Positions 24,092 to 32,578 are shown, numbered from the stretch's first letter. The stretch: DNA of 35,875 nt from Methylobacterium sp. E-066 (GCF_022829635.1 NZ_JAKSYO010000024.1:1-35875), one strand, 5' to 3'. Notes: generated from the letters alone by a model not told the origin. Numbers and translations: made by a program.

Positions 24092-26314
24092 ATGGAGATG
24101 AACCAGCCGATCGGCCGGACGCCCCTCGACGACCGGCCCGACGGCCTCGTCGGCAAGCCGCTGGACCGCGTCGAAGGCCCGCTGAAGGTCACCGGGCACG
24201 CCCCCTACGCCTACGAGACCAAGGCGCTGAAGAACCCGGCCTACGGGTTCATCGTGCCCGCCGCCATCGCGGCCGGCACGATCCAGGCGATCGACGCCGA
24301 GGCCGCCCGCCGGGCCCCGGGGACGATCCTGGTCCTGACCCACGAGAACGTGCCCGAGCAGGGCGAGAAGAAAGAGCAGGTCTGGCCGCAGCTTCAGGGC
24401 AAGGAGATCAAGTTCTACGGGCAGCCCGTGGCCTTCGTGGTCGCCGAGACCTTCGAGCAGGCCCGGGCCGCCGCGATGCTGGTGAAGGTCCGCTACGACG
24501 CGGCCAAGCCCAAGGCCCTGCTCAAGGACAACATGGCGGCGGCTTACGAGCCCAAGCCCGTCAACTCGCCGCCGGACTCCAAGCTCGGCGACTTCGACGC
24601 GGCTTTTTCCGCGGCGCCCGTGAAGCTCGACGTCGAGTACACGACGCCGCCGCAGATCCACGCCCAGATGGAGCCGCACGCCACCATCGCCTCCTGGGAG
24701 GGCGACGGGGTCGTCTTGTACACTGCCAACCAGATGCCGAACCGCGGCCAGAAGGCCCTGGGGTCCGTCCTCAAGCTGGCGCCCGAGAAGGTGCGGATCG
24801 TCAGCCCCTATATCGGCGGCGGGTTCGGGGCGAAGCTGCAGGCGCAGCCCGAAGCGACCCTGGCGATCCTGGCCTCCAAGGTGATCCAGCGGCCCGTGAA
24901 GGTCGCGATGACCCGCCAGCAGGAGTTTCACGTCGCGACCCACCGCACCGACACGGTCCAGCGGATCCGGCTCGGGGCGGACAAGGACGGAAAGCTCTCG
25001 GCGATCAGCCACGAATCCTGGTCCGACACCGCCGAGGGCGACGGCTTCTTCGAGACCTCAGCCAACGTTACCCGCTCGCTCTACGCGGCGCAGAACCGCG
25101 TGACGCGCCACCGGCTCGTCAACCTGAACATGCCGATCGCGTCATCGATGCGCGCGCCGGGCGAGGCCGTGGGTCAGCTCGCCTTCGAATGCGCTATGGA
25201 CGAGCTGGCCGAGCACCTGAAGATCGATCCGATCGAGCTGCGGGTGCGCAACGAGCCCGCCGAGGATCCTGAGAAGAAGGTGCCGTTCTCCACGCGCCAG
25301 CTCGTGCCCTGCATGCGCGAGGGCGCCCGCCTGTTCGGATGGGACAAGCGGCAGGCGGCGGGCAGCCGGCGCGAGGGCAACTGGCTCGTCGGCATGGGCA
25401 TGTCGGCGGCCGCCCGGCTCAACCCGCTGATGCCGTCCTCCGCCAAGGTCCGGCTCGGCCCGGACGGGGTGCTGGTGGTCCGCATGGCAATGACCGATCC
25501 CGGTACCGGCACCTACACGATCCTTACCCAGATCGCCGGCGAGATGCTGGGGCTTCCGATGGAGCGGGTGCGGGTCGAGATGGGCGACACCGACTTCCCG
25601 TTCGCAGCGGGCTCCGGCGGCTCGTTCGGCGCCGGCTCGGCGGGCTCGGCCCTCTACGTCGCCTGCGACAACCTCCGGCAGGCTCTGCTGAAGGCGGGCG
25701 ACCTCAACCCGGAAGGCGCGACCTTCCGGGACGGCGCGGTGATGTCGGGCAACCGCACCGAGTCGCTCAAGGACTTGGCCGGAACCGGGCTGGAGGCGTC
25801 CGGCGAGATTAAGCCGGGGGAGATGAAGGAAAAATTCTCGCAGTATTCCTACGGTGCCCACTTCGCGGAGGTCGGCGTCGACGCTGATACCGGCGAGATC
25901 AGGCTTCGGAGAATGCTGGGCGTCTTCACCGGCGGCCGGATCCTCAATGCCAAGACCGCGCGGAGCCAGGCGATCGGCGGCATGACCTTCGGCGTCGGCG
26001 CGGCGCTGATGGAGGATGCGGTGATCGATCCGCGCTACAGCTTCTTCGTCAACCACGACATGGCCGAGTACCATGTGCCGGTCCATGCCGACATTCCGGT
26101 GATGGACGCCGTGTTCCTGCCGGAGCTCGACGACAAGTCGAATCCATTGAAGAGCAAGGGGCTGGGCGAGCTCGGCATCTGCGGCGCCGGGGCATCTCTC
26201 GCCAACGCCATCTACAACGCCACCGGCATCCGGATCCGCGAATACCCGATGACCCTCGACAAGGTGCTCAAGGGTTTTGAGGAGCAGGAGGGCCAGGCCC
26301 AGCGGCGGACCTGA
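24092..26314 (+). CDS. paoC: Aldehyde oxidoreductase molybdenum-cofactor subunit (PaoC-like)
   Basis: A 740-residue catalytic subunit of a xanthine dehydrogenase-family enzyme, close to the 732 residues of E. coli PaoC. It oxidises aldehydes to carboxylic acids at a molybdopterin-dinucleotide Mo site. The first domain (GKPLDRVEGPLKVTGHAPYA) is the a/b hammerhead. Mo-cofactor segments follow: YIGGGFGAKLQAQPE, SSMRAPGEAVGQLAFECAMD and GSFGAGSAGSAL. KGLGELGICGAGASLANAIY holds the catalytic glutamate near the C-terminus. There is no signal peptide, consistent with export together with the Tat-tagged PaoA subunit. AAGGA lies about 8 bases before ATG 24092; a second in-frame ATG follows two codons later. 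No PaoD/XdhC-type maturation factor gene lies in this window. Confidence 0.93.
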   Translation: MEMNQPIGRTPLDDRPDGLVGKPLDRVEGPLKVTGHAPYAYETKALKNPAYGFIVPAAIAAGTIQAIDAEAARRAPGTILVLTHENVPEQGEKKEQVWPQLQGKEIKFYGQPVAFVVAETFEQARAAAMLVKVRYDAAKPKALLKDNMAAAYEPKPVNSPPDSKLGDFDAAFSAAPVKLDVEYTTPPQIHAQMEPHATIASWEGDGVVLYTANQMPNRGQKALGSVLKLAPEKVRIVSPYIGGGFGAKLQAQPEATLAILASKVIQRPVKVAMTRQQEFHVATHRTDTVQRIRLGADKDGKLSAISHESWSDTAEGDGFFETSANVTRSLYAAQNRVTRHRLVNLNMPIASSMRAPGEAVGQLAFECAMDELAEHLKIDPIELRVRNEPAEDPEKKVPFSTRQLVPCMREGARLFGWDKRQAAGSRREGNWLVGMGMSAAARLNPLMPSSAKVRLGPDGVLVVRMAMTDPGTGTYTILTQIAGEMLGLPMERVRVEMGDTDFPFAAGSGGSFGAGSAGSALYVACDNLRQALLKAGDLNPEGATFRDGAVMSGNRTESLKDLAGTGLEASGEIKPGEMKEKFSQYSYGAHFAEVGVDADTGEIRLRRMLGVFTGGRILNAKTARSQAIGGMTFGVGAALMEDAVIDPRYSFFVNHDMAEYHVPVHADIPVMDAVFLPELDDKSNPLKSKGLGELGICGAGASLANAIYNATGIRIREYPMTLDKVLKGFEEQEGQAQRRT

Positions 26315-26408
26315 GACGGTTTGCATCGGCGCCGGCTCACCCACGGTTGACGAGCGCGGCGCCGATGCGGGACACCCGGGCCAAACCCTCAACGATGGGG
26401 AACGCCCT

Positions 26409-27950
26409 TTGTCCGACGCCCTCCGGTCCCACGATCGCCAACCGCCGGCCCGGTTCAACGCGGCCCGGTACTGCCTGTCCGAGAACGCGCGGCTGCGCCC
26501 CGACAAGACCGCCCTGGTCCTGGTCGGCGACGGCACCGCGAGCCGGCTCAGCTTCGGCGAAGTCGACCGGGCGGTGCGGAGCATCGCGGCGGGCCTGCTC
26601 GGGCTCGGGCTGAAGCCCGGCGACCGGGTGATGATCCGGATGGGCAACGAGGCCGATTACGTCCTGGTCTATTTCGGCGCCCTGGCGGCGGGCCTCGTGG
26701 CGCTGCCATCCTCGCCGCAGCTGACCGAGGGCGAGGCGGCGTTCCTGATGGAGAATTCTGGCACGGCGGCGATCGTGGTCGGCGGTGGCTGCACGGTCAC
26801 GCCCGAGGCCTCGGGCACCCGCCTCCTGCTCGACGCCGCCGCCATCGCCGCCCTGAAGGCTGGCCCGCCGCTGCCCGACTATGCTGACACCGCCGCCGAC
26901 GACCCGGCGATGCTGATCTACACCTCCGGCACCACCAGCCGGCCCAAGGGCGTGCTGCACGCCCACCGGGCCGCCTTCGGCCGCTGGCCGATGGTCGCGC
27001 ATTGGATCGGGCTCACCGAATCCGACGTGATGCTCCATGCCGGCACCATGAACTGGACCTACACGCTGGGCGTCGGCCTGAGCGACCCGTGGTCGGTGGG
27101 CGCCACAGCGGTGCTCTACAACGGCCCCCGCGACCCGGCGGTCTGGCCGCGCCTGATCGCGGAATACGGCGCCACCCTGTTCGCCGCGGTCCCGACCCTC
27201 TACCGCCAGATCCTCAAATACGGCGATCTCGCCCAGCACGACCTGTCGAGCCTGCGCCACGGCTGCACCGCCGGCGAGCCCCTGTCGGTGGAGCTGCTGG
27301 AGGCCTGGAGCCGGGCCACGGGCAAGCCGCTCTACGAGGCGCTCGGGATGAGCGAGATCTCCACCTACATCTCCAGCGGCCCGACCATCCCGGTCCGTCC
27401 GGGCTCCCCGGGCCGGCCGCAGCCAGGGCGGCGCGTGGCGATCCTACCGGTGGAGGGGCCGCCCGAGCCGCTACCCGCCGGCGAGACCGGGCTTCTGGCC
27501 GTCCACCGCTCGGAGCCGGCGCTGATGCTCGGCTACTGGAACCGTCCCAACGAGGAGGCCGAGGTGATGCGCGGCGACTGGTTCGTCGGTGGCGACCTCG
27601 CCCGGCTCGATGCCGAGGGCTACGTCTGGTTCGAGGGCCGCAACAACGACCTGATGAAGGCCATGGGCTACCGGGTCTCGCCGAACGAGGTCGAGGTCGT
27701 CCTCTCTGCCCACCCCTCCGTGGCGGAGGTCGGGGTGGCCGAGCTGCCGGTGCGGGCCGACGTCTCGGTCATCTGCGGCTTCGTGGTGCTCCAGCCGGGC
27801 GCCGAGCCCGACGCGGCCGACCTGCTCGCCTGGTGCGAGAGCCGGCTCGCCGCCTACAAGCGCCCGCGGGAGATCCGCTTTCTCAAGGCCCTGCCTCGGA
27901 CCGCCAACGGCAAGGTCCAGCGCAAGCGGCTGGTCGAGGCAATGGGGTAA
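26409..27950 (+). CDS. AMP-dependent acyl-CoA ligase (benzoate-CoA ligase-like)
   Basis: A member of the ANL superfamily that activates a carboxylic acid with ATP and CoA. It has the P-loop LIYTSGTTSRPKGVLHAHRA, the A5 region EALGMSEISTYISSGP, and A7/A8 GDWFVGGDLARLDAEGYVWF with GRNNDLMKAMGYRVSPNEVE. The A10 motif ANGKVQRKRL supplies the catalytic lysine. Sequence style is near benzoate/acetate-CoA ligases. The start is uncertain: no in-frame ATG lies near the conserved region. TTG 26409 gives 513 residues, while the open frame runs upstream into paoC. It lies 94 bases after paoC, so it could activate the acid that the oxidoreductase makes. Substrate unknown. Confidence 0.88.
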   Translation: MSDALRSHDRQPPARFNAARYCLSENARLRPDKTALVLVGDGTASRLSFGEVDRAVRSIAAGLLGLGLKPGDRVMIRMGNEADYVLVYFGALAAGLVALPSSPQLTEGEAAFLMENSGTAAIVVGGGCTVTPEASGTRLLLDAAAIAALKAGPPLPDYADTAADDPAMLIYTSGTTSRPKGVLHAHRAAFGRWPMVAHWIGLTESDVMLHAGTMNWTYTLGVGLSDPWSVGATAVLYNGPRDPAVWPRLIAEYGATLFAAVPTLYRQILKYGDLAQHDLSSLRHGCTAGEPLSVELLEAWSRATGKPLYEALGMSEISTYISSGPTIPVRPGSPGRPQPGRRVAILPVEGPPEPLPAGETGLLAVHRSEPALMLGYWNRPNEEAEVMRGDWFVGGDLARLDAEGYVWFEGRNNDLMKAMGYRVSPNEVEVVLSAHPSVAEVGVAELPVRADVSVICGFVVLQPGAEPDAADLLAWCESRLAAYKRPREIRFLKALPRTANGKVQRKRLVEAMG

Positions 27951-27995
27951 ATGAGGATCGTCGCTTCGGCGGGCTGAGCGGTTTCAAATTGGCTC

Positions 27996-28019
27996 GGAAG
28001 AGGCGAGGCGCCCTCTTCC
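27996..28019. terminator. Hairpin downstream of acyl-CoA ligase
   Basis: GGAAGAGG (27996-28003) and CCTCTTCC (28012-28019) pair across an 8-base loop, 46 bases past the ligase stop, without a T-run. It is a weak terminator candidate. The rest of 27951-28118 shows nothing recognisable. Confidence 0.35.
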
Positions 28020-28118
28020 TCGTACGGGCTATGGAACTTCACACGCCGCGAAGCGGATCATCCGCGGTTCGACAGGGCATGTAGTCCAGAGATAAGACGC
28101 TCCATATCCTAGCCCCGA

Positions 28119-28259
28119 TCAGAGCGTCCCGATCAGCACCAGCAGCATCGTCGTGGCGACGGTGGTGCTGATGAACCCGCACAGTGCGGCCGCGAAGGAC
28201 GGGCCGGTGCGGTTGGCGGCGGGCGCTTCGATGTCGGACGACAGCAGGGCGGTGGTCAT
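28119..28259 (-). CDS. Small single-pass membrane protein, unknown function
   Basis: A 46-residue frame from ATG 28259. Residues 1-20 are hydrophilic (MTTALLSSDIEAPAANRTGP). Residues about 21-46 form one hydrophobic segment (SFAAALCGFISTTVATTMLL) ending GTL at the stop. The sequence looks like a deliberate tail-anchored microprotein and does not read like random antisense GC-rich translation. The ribosome site is weak (AAGG about 12 bases upstream). No family is recognised. It is the last of four leftward genes behind the ArsR regulator. Confidence 0.45.
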   Translation of the reverse strand: MTTALLSSDIEAPAANRTGPSFAAALCGFISTTVATTMLLVLIGTL

Positions 28260-28347
28260 CGGCGCATAACCTTGTCGGCGACGTGCGTCGCTTGTGTTGA
28301 GATGATGATGCGGGGCGTGAACGGTCGAGGTGCGCAGGCGCACCCGG

Positions 28348-28689
28348 TCAGTCGCAGCGGTTGATTTTCTTGGCGATGCGGAGGCCGCGCAGCTCGCTGC
28401 GGAGGTCGATGGCCACCACGCCCTCGCCGCAGCGCTCGAAGGCGTCGCGGGCGTCGTCGTAGCGGTCGCCGACCTCATCCAGCGTGTCGCAGACGCGGTC
28501 GTGGTTCCCCAAACGCGCCTCCTGGCGCGCCTGGAAGCGCAGGGCATTGGCCTCGTCGACCTTGCGCTGGGCCTCCAGGCACGCCGGCAGGGCCAGCGCC
28601 GAGGAGGTCAGAGCGAGGATCGCGAAGGCCCCGGCCAGGGCCGTTTTGGCGAGGCCGGAAGGGAGCAGAGAGGCCGAACGGGCACTCAC
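28348..28689 (-). CDS. Small exported protein, unknown function
   Basis: A 113-residue protein from GTG 28689. A clear signal peptide comes first (basic SLLPSGLAKTALAGAFA, then ILALTSSALA with cleavage near ALA-LPAC). The mature part is helical and charged (CLEAQRKVDEANALRFQARQ, VCDTLDEVGDRYDDARDAFE) and ends in NRC-D. Four cysteines (one right after cleavage, VCD, ERC, NRC) could form two disulphides in the periplasm. An in-frame ATG at 28767 would add 26 Pro/Arg/His-rich residues before the signal and is less likely. No named family is recognised. Confidence 0.65.
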   Translation of the reverse strand: MSARSASLLPSGLAKTALAGAFAILALTSSALALPACLEAQRKVDEANALRFQARQEARLGNHDRVCDTLDEVGDRYDDARDAFERCGEGVVAIDLRSELRGLRIAKKINRCD

Positions 28690-28818
28690 GGGCTGACTCG
28701 CGGATCGGTTTCTGGTGCAGCCCCGCGGACGGGGGTGGCGGGTGTCTCGGGGGTGGAACGCATCCATCCCCTCTCTGTCCGCTGAAACGGTGAAGCTGCT
28801 GTGAAGGTTCCGACCCGA

Positions 28819-29328
28819 CTACGCCTTCCGGCGGAGGCGCGAGGTGAGGATTGCTGAGAGGCCGACCGGGGCCGGCCCCATCGGATCGACCCCGACATCG
28901 TACTGCTTCGGCATCGGCTTGAGCTTGCCGTGGCTATGCCCATGCAGGTTGAGCGCGCCCTTGCCCATCCCGTTCCAGGTGCGGAACGCGTAGTGACAGA
29001 GCACGACCATCCGGTCCTCAACCAGCAGTTCCGCGTAGTGGCGCACCGAGGCCCAGCCGGGGGCCTGGAGCGTGTCGGGCCCATCGTTGTTGCCGACGAT
29101 CAGGTGCTTCTCGCCGTTGAGCCCGTCGAGGATCTCGCGGATCCGCGCCCTGCTCGGGCCGAGGGCGAAATCGCCGAGGTGCCAGACCGTGTCGCCCGGC
29201 GCCACCGCGCCGTTCCAGGCGGCGATCAGGCCGGCATCGTGGGCGTCGAGATCCGGATAGGGGCGATGGTCGAAGCGCAGGGCGCGCGGGTCGCCGAAAT
29301 GGGTGTCGCCCGTGAAGAAGATGGCCAC
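28819..29328 (-). CDS. Calcineurin-like metallophosphoesterase
   Basis: A 169-residue cytosolic phosphoesterase with the full metal-ligand set: FTGDTHFGD (Asp8, His10), VWHLGDFALG, VGNND, LCHYAF and LHGHSHG. The small size and motif spacing resemble single-domain phosphoesterases sometimes found next to nucleic-acid repair or phage genes. Members cut phosphomonoesters or phosphodiesters with two metal ions; the substrate here is unknown. The start is GTG 29328, with GGAG about 9 bases upstream. It lies 69 bases behind the ArsR gene, so the two could share a transcript despite a strong hairpin between them. Confidence 0.9.
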   Translation of the reverse strand: MAIFFTGDTHFGDPRALRFDHRPYPDLDAHDAGLIAAWNGAVAPGDTVWHLGDFALGPSRARIREILDGLNGEKHLIVGNNDGPDTLQAPGWASVRHYAELLVEDRMVVLCHYAFRTWNGMGKGALNLHGHSHGKLKPMPKQYDVGVDPMGPAPVGLSAILTSRLRRKA

Positions 29329-29383
29329 GCGTTCGCTCCGTGCGGTGTTCGACCCGCCCCTGTGGTCGCCGGATGCTGGGCCG

Positions 29384-29415
29384 TGCCGGTCCGGCGATCA
29401 CGCACCGGACCGGCA
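29384..29415. repeat. Perfect 11-base inverted repeat across the arsR-type gene's stop
   Basis: TGCCGGTCCGG (29384-29394) pairs with CCGGACCGGCA (29405-29415) over a 10-base loop that contains the regulator's stop codon. The last few codons of the regulator are therefore part of the stem. It may act as a terminator without a T-run, or be a small palindrome that inserted at the gene end. Confidence 0.5.
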
Positions 29416-29751
29416 AGGACCGGCGCCGGCTTCCGCTGCGTAGGCGTTGATGATCGCGGCCAGCAGGCCGGGGAAGCGAGCCTCCACCTCGTCCCACCGC
29501 GAATGGTTCCGCATCTCGACGCCGTGGCGCTCACTCCGGATCAACCCGGCCTCGCGGAGCACCTTGAAGTGCGTGGACAGTGACGATTTCGGGATGACCC
29601 GATCGCCCAACGCGGAGACGGCCGAGCAGGCCTCGACGCAGCCGGCCGTCATGATCTTGGCGAAGATCGCCGCACGGTTCGGGTCGGACAGCGCGTGCAG
29701 GATCGCCTCGGGTTGGACGTCCTCGATGGCGGGGTGAACGAACGGCCTCAT
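29398..29751 (-). CDS. ArsR-family winged-helix transcriptional regulator
   Basis: A 117-residue repressor-type protein. ILHALSDPNRAAIFAKIM is the usual ArsR N-terminal helix. The recognition region PKSSLSTHFKVLREAGLIRS is the helix-turn-helix, and RHGVEMRNHSRWDEVEARFP forms the wing and dimer helix. Cys38 and Cys42 (GCVEACS) sit before the helix-turn-helix; they may sense thiol/redox state but are not a classic arsenic CxC site. ATG 29751 was chosen over upstream in-frame codons that run through the promoter. It is divergent from an SDR gene, with a symmetric site between, so it most likely controls that SDR and itself. Confidence 0.88.
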   Translation of the reverse strand: MRPFVHPAIEDVQPEAILHALSDPNRAAIFAKIMTAGCVEACSAVSALGDRVIPKSSLSTHFKVLREAGLIRSERHGVEMRNHSRWDEVEARFPGLLAAIINAYAAEAGAGPCRSGA

Positions 29752-29786
29752 GATTTCCGTATCTAGGGGCTTGAACCGCGCTTCGT

Positions 29787-29807
29787 TAGTTCCGAAGTTC
29801 CGAACTA
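29787..29807. promoter_or_regulatory. Probable operator of the ArsR-type regulator
   Basis: TAGTTC (29787-29792) and GAACTA (29802-29807) form an inverted repeat, and GTTCCGAA occurs twice in tandem (29789-29796 and 29797-29804). It lies midway in the 107-base divergent gap between regulator and SDR, where ArsR-type autorepressors usually bind. Confidence 0.55.
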
Positions 29808-29858
29808 TGGGATCAAGACTGTCATCCCGGAGCCGGTCCCAGCCAGAGGTTAGCACAC

Positions 29859-30605
29859 ATGTCGAAGCTCGCAGGAAAGGTCGCCGTGGTGACCGGTGCG
29901 TCGAAGGGGATCGGAGCCGCTATCGCCAAGGGACTGGCGAAAGAGGGCGCGGCGGTCGTGGTCAATTACGCGTCGAGCAAGGCGGGCGCGGAGGCCGTCG
30001 TCGACGCCATCACCGCGGCCGGCGGCCGGGCGGTCGCCGTCCAGGGGGACGTGTCCAAGGCCGCGCAGGCGCAAGGGTTGATCGACGCGGCGGTGAAGCA
30101 GTTCGGCCGGCTCGACGTGCTGGTCAACAATTCCGGCGTCTACGAATTCGCGGCGCTCGAAGAGATCACCGAGGCGCATTATCGCCGTCTCTTCGACGTC
30201 AACGTGCTCGGCGTCCTGTTGGCGAGCCAGGCGGCCGCGAAACATCTCGGCGAGGGCGGCACCATCATCAACATCTCCTCGGCCATCACCCACGTGCATA
30301 CGCCGAACGCGGCGGTCTATGCCGGGACCAAGGGGGCCCTGAACGCGGTCTCGGGCGTCCTCGCCAACGAGCTGGCGCCCCGGAAGATTCGCGTCAACAC
30401 CGTCAGCCCGGGCTTCGTGGTGACCGAGGGCACGCATACGGCCGGCGTCGTCGGCTCCGACATGGAGACCAGCTTCGTCGCGCAGACGCCGCTCGGCCGC
30501 GCCGGCCAGCCGGACGATATCGCCGGGGTCGTCGCCTTCCTCGCCTCCGATGACGCCCGCTGGCTAACCGGCGAGGTGATCACCGCCAGCGGCGGCATCC
30601 GCTGA
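29859..30605 (+). CDS. SDR-family NAD(P)-dependent oxidoreductase
   Basis: A 248-residue classical short-chain dehydrogenase/reductase. The cofactor site VVTGASKGIG (residues 10-19) is followed by LVNNSGVYEF, where NNSG replaces the usual NNAG. Catalytic Ser lies in INISSAITH, and Tyr and Lys in VYAGTKGAL. RVNTVSPGFVVTEG and the C-terminal GEVITASGGIR complete the fold. The style is that of the FabG/3-ketoacyl-ACP reductase-like group of unknown substrate. An AGAGG ribosome site precedes ATG 29859. Control by the divergent ArsR-type regulator is likely, which suggests induction by a small compound or stress. A long hairpin follows the stop. Confidence 0.92.
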   Translation: MSKLAGKVAVVTGASKGIGAAIAKGLAKEGAAVVVNYASSKAGAEAVVDAITAAGGRAVAVQGDVSKAAQAQGLIDAAVKQFGRLDVLVNNSGVYEFAALEEITEAHYRRLFDVNVLGVLLASQAAAKHLGEGGTIINISSAITHVHTPNAAVYAGTKGALNAVSGVLANELAPRKIRVNTVSPGFVVTEGTHTAGVVGSDMETSFVAQTPLGRAGQPDDIAGVVAFLASDDARWLTGEVITASGGIR

Positions 30606-30615
30606 CGCCGTGAGG

Positions 30616-30657
30616 CAGGCCCACGCGGGCTGCCGCAGAGGCGTCCGCGTGGGCCTG
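30616..30657 (+). terminator. Perfect 13-base hairpin after the SDR gene
   Basis: CAGGCCCACGCGG (30616-30628) pairs perfectly with CCGCGTGGGCCTG (30645-30657) over a 16-base loop, starting 10 bases beyond the SDR stop. There is no T-run. Position and strength suggest a 3'-end or termination element. Confidence 0.5.
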
Positions 30658-30767
30658 GCGACGCGGAAGGTCGCGCGCCGGCCGGACGATGCGCCCGGTT
30701 GACGCCCGCGCCCGCCGGCGCGAAGCCTGCCGACCTACAAAAATGAACCGGCGAGGAGAGCGCAGCG

Positions 30768-31487
30768 ATGCTGGGAACGGTCGGGTTGGCGTTTCTGGCG
30801 GGGCTCCTGTCGGTGCTCTCGCCCTGCGTGCTGCCGCTGGTGCCGATCGTGCTCGGGACCGCGGCCTCTGAGCATCGCCTCGGGCCGGTGGCGCTGGCGC
30901 TGGGCCTGGCCGTGTCCTTCACCGCCATCGGGCTGTTCGTGGCGACGATCGGCTTCTCTATCGGGCTCGACGGCGACGTGTTTCGCAGCGCCGGGGCAGT
31001 GCTGCTGATGATCCTCGGTCTGGTGCTGATGCTGCCGCGGCTGCAGGCGCAGGTCGCCACCGCCGCCGGGCCGGTGGGGGCCTGGGCGGAAGACCGGTTC
31101 GGCGGGTTTCGGTCCGCGGGACTGTCCGGCCAGTTCGGCGTCGGCCTGCTGCTCGGGGCCGCCTGGAGCCCCTGCGTCGGGCCGACCCTGGGGGCCGCCT
31201 CGCTGCTGGCGGCACGGGGGGAGCATCTCGGGAGCGTCGCCCTGACGATGCTGGCCTTCGGAATCGGCGCCGCCGCGCCGCTGATGCTGCTCGGCTTCGT
31301 CTCCCGGGAGGCGCTGATGCGCTGGCGGGGCGGGCTCGCCGCGGCCGGCAAGGGCGTCAAGGCCGCCCTGGGGGCCGTGATGATGGTGCTGGGCCTCCTG
31401 ATCCTCACCGGCACCGACAAGCGCGTCGAGGCCGCGGCGGTCGCCGCCTCACCGGACTGGCTCAATGCGGTGACCACGCGGTACTGA
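30768..31487 (+). CDS. CcdA/DsbD-type membrane thiol-electron transporter
   Basis: A 239-residue inner-membrane protein with six or so hydrophobic segments. The paired cysteines of the family are present: Cys20 in [17 protein letters not shown] and Cys136 in [17 protein letters not shown]. These exchange electrons from cytoplasmic thioredoxin to periplasmic partners, for example in cytochrome c maturation or disulphide reduction. Length equals that of CcdA; the periplasmic alpha and gamma domains of DsbD are missing. GGAG precedes ATG 30768. Only 44 bases separate it from selD, with a small UUCG hairpin between. A link between CcdA and selenium metabolism is not established, so shared transcription may be accidental. 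Confidence 0.88.
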   Translation: MLGTVGLAFLAGLLSVLSPCVLPLVPIVLGTAASEHRLGPVALALGLAVSFTAIGLFVATIGFSIGLDGDVFRSAGAVLLMILGLVLMLPRLQAQVATAAGPVGAWAEDRFGGFRSAGLSGQFGVGLLLGAAWSPCVGPTLGAASLLAARGEHLGSVALTMLAFGIGAAAPLMLLGFVSREALMRWRGGLAAAGKGVKAALGAVMMVLGLLILTGTDKRVEAAAVAASPDWLNAVTTRY

Positions 31488-31493
31488 TTTGGG

Positions 31494-31509
31494 AGCCGCT
31501 TCGGCGGCT
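31494..31509. promoter_or_regulatory. UUCG-tetraloop hairpin between ccdA-like gene and selD
   Basis: AGCCGC (31494-31499), TTCG (31500-31503) and GCGGCT (31504-31509) form a six-base stem with the very stable UUCG loop, 22 bases before the selD start. It may stabilise or tune the selD transcript. Only TT follows the stem, so it is a poor terminator. Confidence 0.4.
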
Positions 31510-31531
31510 TTGGCCGGAACGGAGCCCAACC

Positions 31532-32578
31532 ATGACCGATGCCCCCCGTCTGACCAGTCTCGCCCATGGCGGCGGCTGCGGCTGCAAGCTCGACCCGGCG
31601 ATTTTGCGCCGTCTGCTCGCCGAGCAGCCGGCTGCCGGGCCGTTCGAGCGGTTGCTCGTCGGCAACGAGACCTCCGACGACGCGGCGGTCTGGGAACTCG
31701 ACGACGGCACCTGCGTGATCGCCACGACCGACTTCTTCACCCCGATGGTGGACGATCCTGTCGATTTCGGCCGGATCGCCGCGACCAACGCGATCTCGGA
31801 CGTCTACGCCATGGGCGGAAAGCCGATCTTCGCCCTGGCGATCCTCGGCATGCCGGTGGGCAAGATCGAACCCGACGTAGTCGCCCGGATCCTGCGCGGC
31901 GGCGCGGAAAAATGCGCCGAGGCCGGGATCCCGGTGGCGGGCGGCCATTCCATCGACACGCCGGAGCCGATCTATGGCCTCGCGGTGATCGGCACCTGCC
32001 GCCGGGAGGCCGTACGGCGCAACGCCGACGCGCTGGCCGGGGATGCGGTGATCCTCACGAAGCCCCTCGGCGTCGGGGTCTATTCCGCGGCGATCAAGCG
32101 GGGCGCGCTGGACGAGGCCGGCTATCGCGACTTCGTCGCCACCACCACCCGGCTCAACACGATCGGCATCGCCCTGGCCGCCGAGCCGTCCGTGCATGCG
32201 CTCACCGACGTGACAGGCTTCGGCATCCTGGGCCACGGGCTCGAGATCGCCCGCGGCGCCGGGCTGACCTTCGCGCTGGACGCCGGCGCGCTGCCGTTCC
32301 TGCCCCGCGCCGAGGCGCTGGTTCAGGAGGGCTTCGTCACCGGCGCCTCGCACCGCAACTGGAACGCCTTCGGGGCCGAGGTCGATCTGCCGGCGGATTT
32401 CCCCGATTGGCGCCGGCACCTGCTCACCGACCCGCAGACCTCCGGCGGCCTGCTGGTGACCTGCGCGGCGGCCCAGGCGGATGCGGTTCTCACGCGCATC
32501 CGGGACGCGGGCCACGCTGCCGCGACCCGAATCGGCCGGATGGCGGCCGGCCCCGCCCGCATCCGCGTTGACGGCTGA
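31532..32578 (+). CDS. selD: Selenide, water dikinase (selenophosphate synthetase) SelD
   Basis: A 348-residue enzyme making selenophosphate from selenide and ATP, the selenium donor for selenocysteine and selenouridine. The N-terminal glycine-rich loop HGGGCGCK carries Cys16 and Lys19, equivalent to the essential Cys17 and Lys20 of E. coli. A cysteine, not selenocysteine, is used. [20 protein letters not shown] and [16 protein letters not shown] are the Mg-ATP motifs. [20 protein letters not shown] and [15 protein letters not shown] are also diagnostic. GGAG lies about 8 bases before ATG 31532. No selA, selB, selC or selU lies in the window. A strong terminator follows. Confidence 0.96.
   Translation: MTDAPRLTSLAHGGGCGCKLDPAILRRLLAEQPAAGPFERLLVGNETSDDAAVWELDDGTCVIATTDFFTPMVDDPVDFGRIAATNAISDVYAMGGKPIFALAILGMPVGKIEPDVVARILRGGAEKCAEAGIPVAGGHSIDTPEPIYGLAVIGTCRREAVRRNADALAGDAVILTKPLGVGVYSAAIKRGALDEAGYRDFVATTTRLNTIGIALAAEPSVHALTDVTGFGILGHGLEIARGAGLTFALDAGALPFLPRAEALVQEGFVTGASHRNWNAFGAEVDLPADFPDWRRHLLTDPQTSGGLLVTCAAAQADAVLTRIRDAGHAAATRIGRMAAGPARIRVDG

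Noticed and set aside
26277..26408. Upstream extension of the acyl-CoA ligase from a TTG inside paoC
   Set aside because: The added residues (Arg/Gly/Pro-rich) do not resemble the family, and the TTG at 26409 is just before the conserved region; the start stays uncertain.
31532..31590. Possible selenocysteine codon or SECIS in selD
   Set aside because: The catalytic residue is encoded as cysteine in GGGCGCK, with no in-frame TGA.
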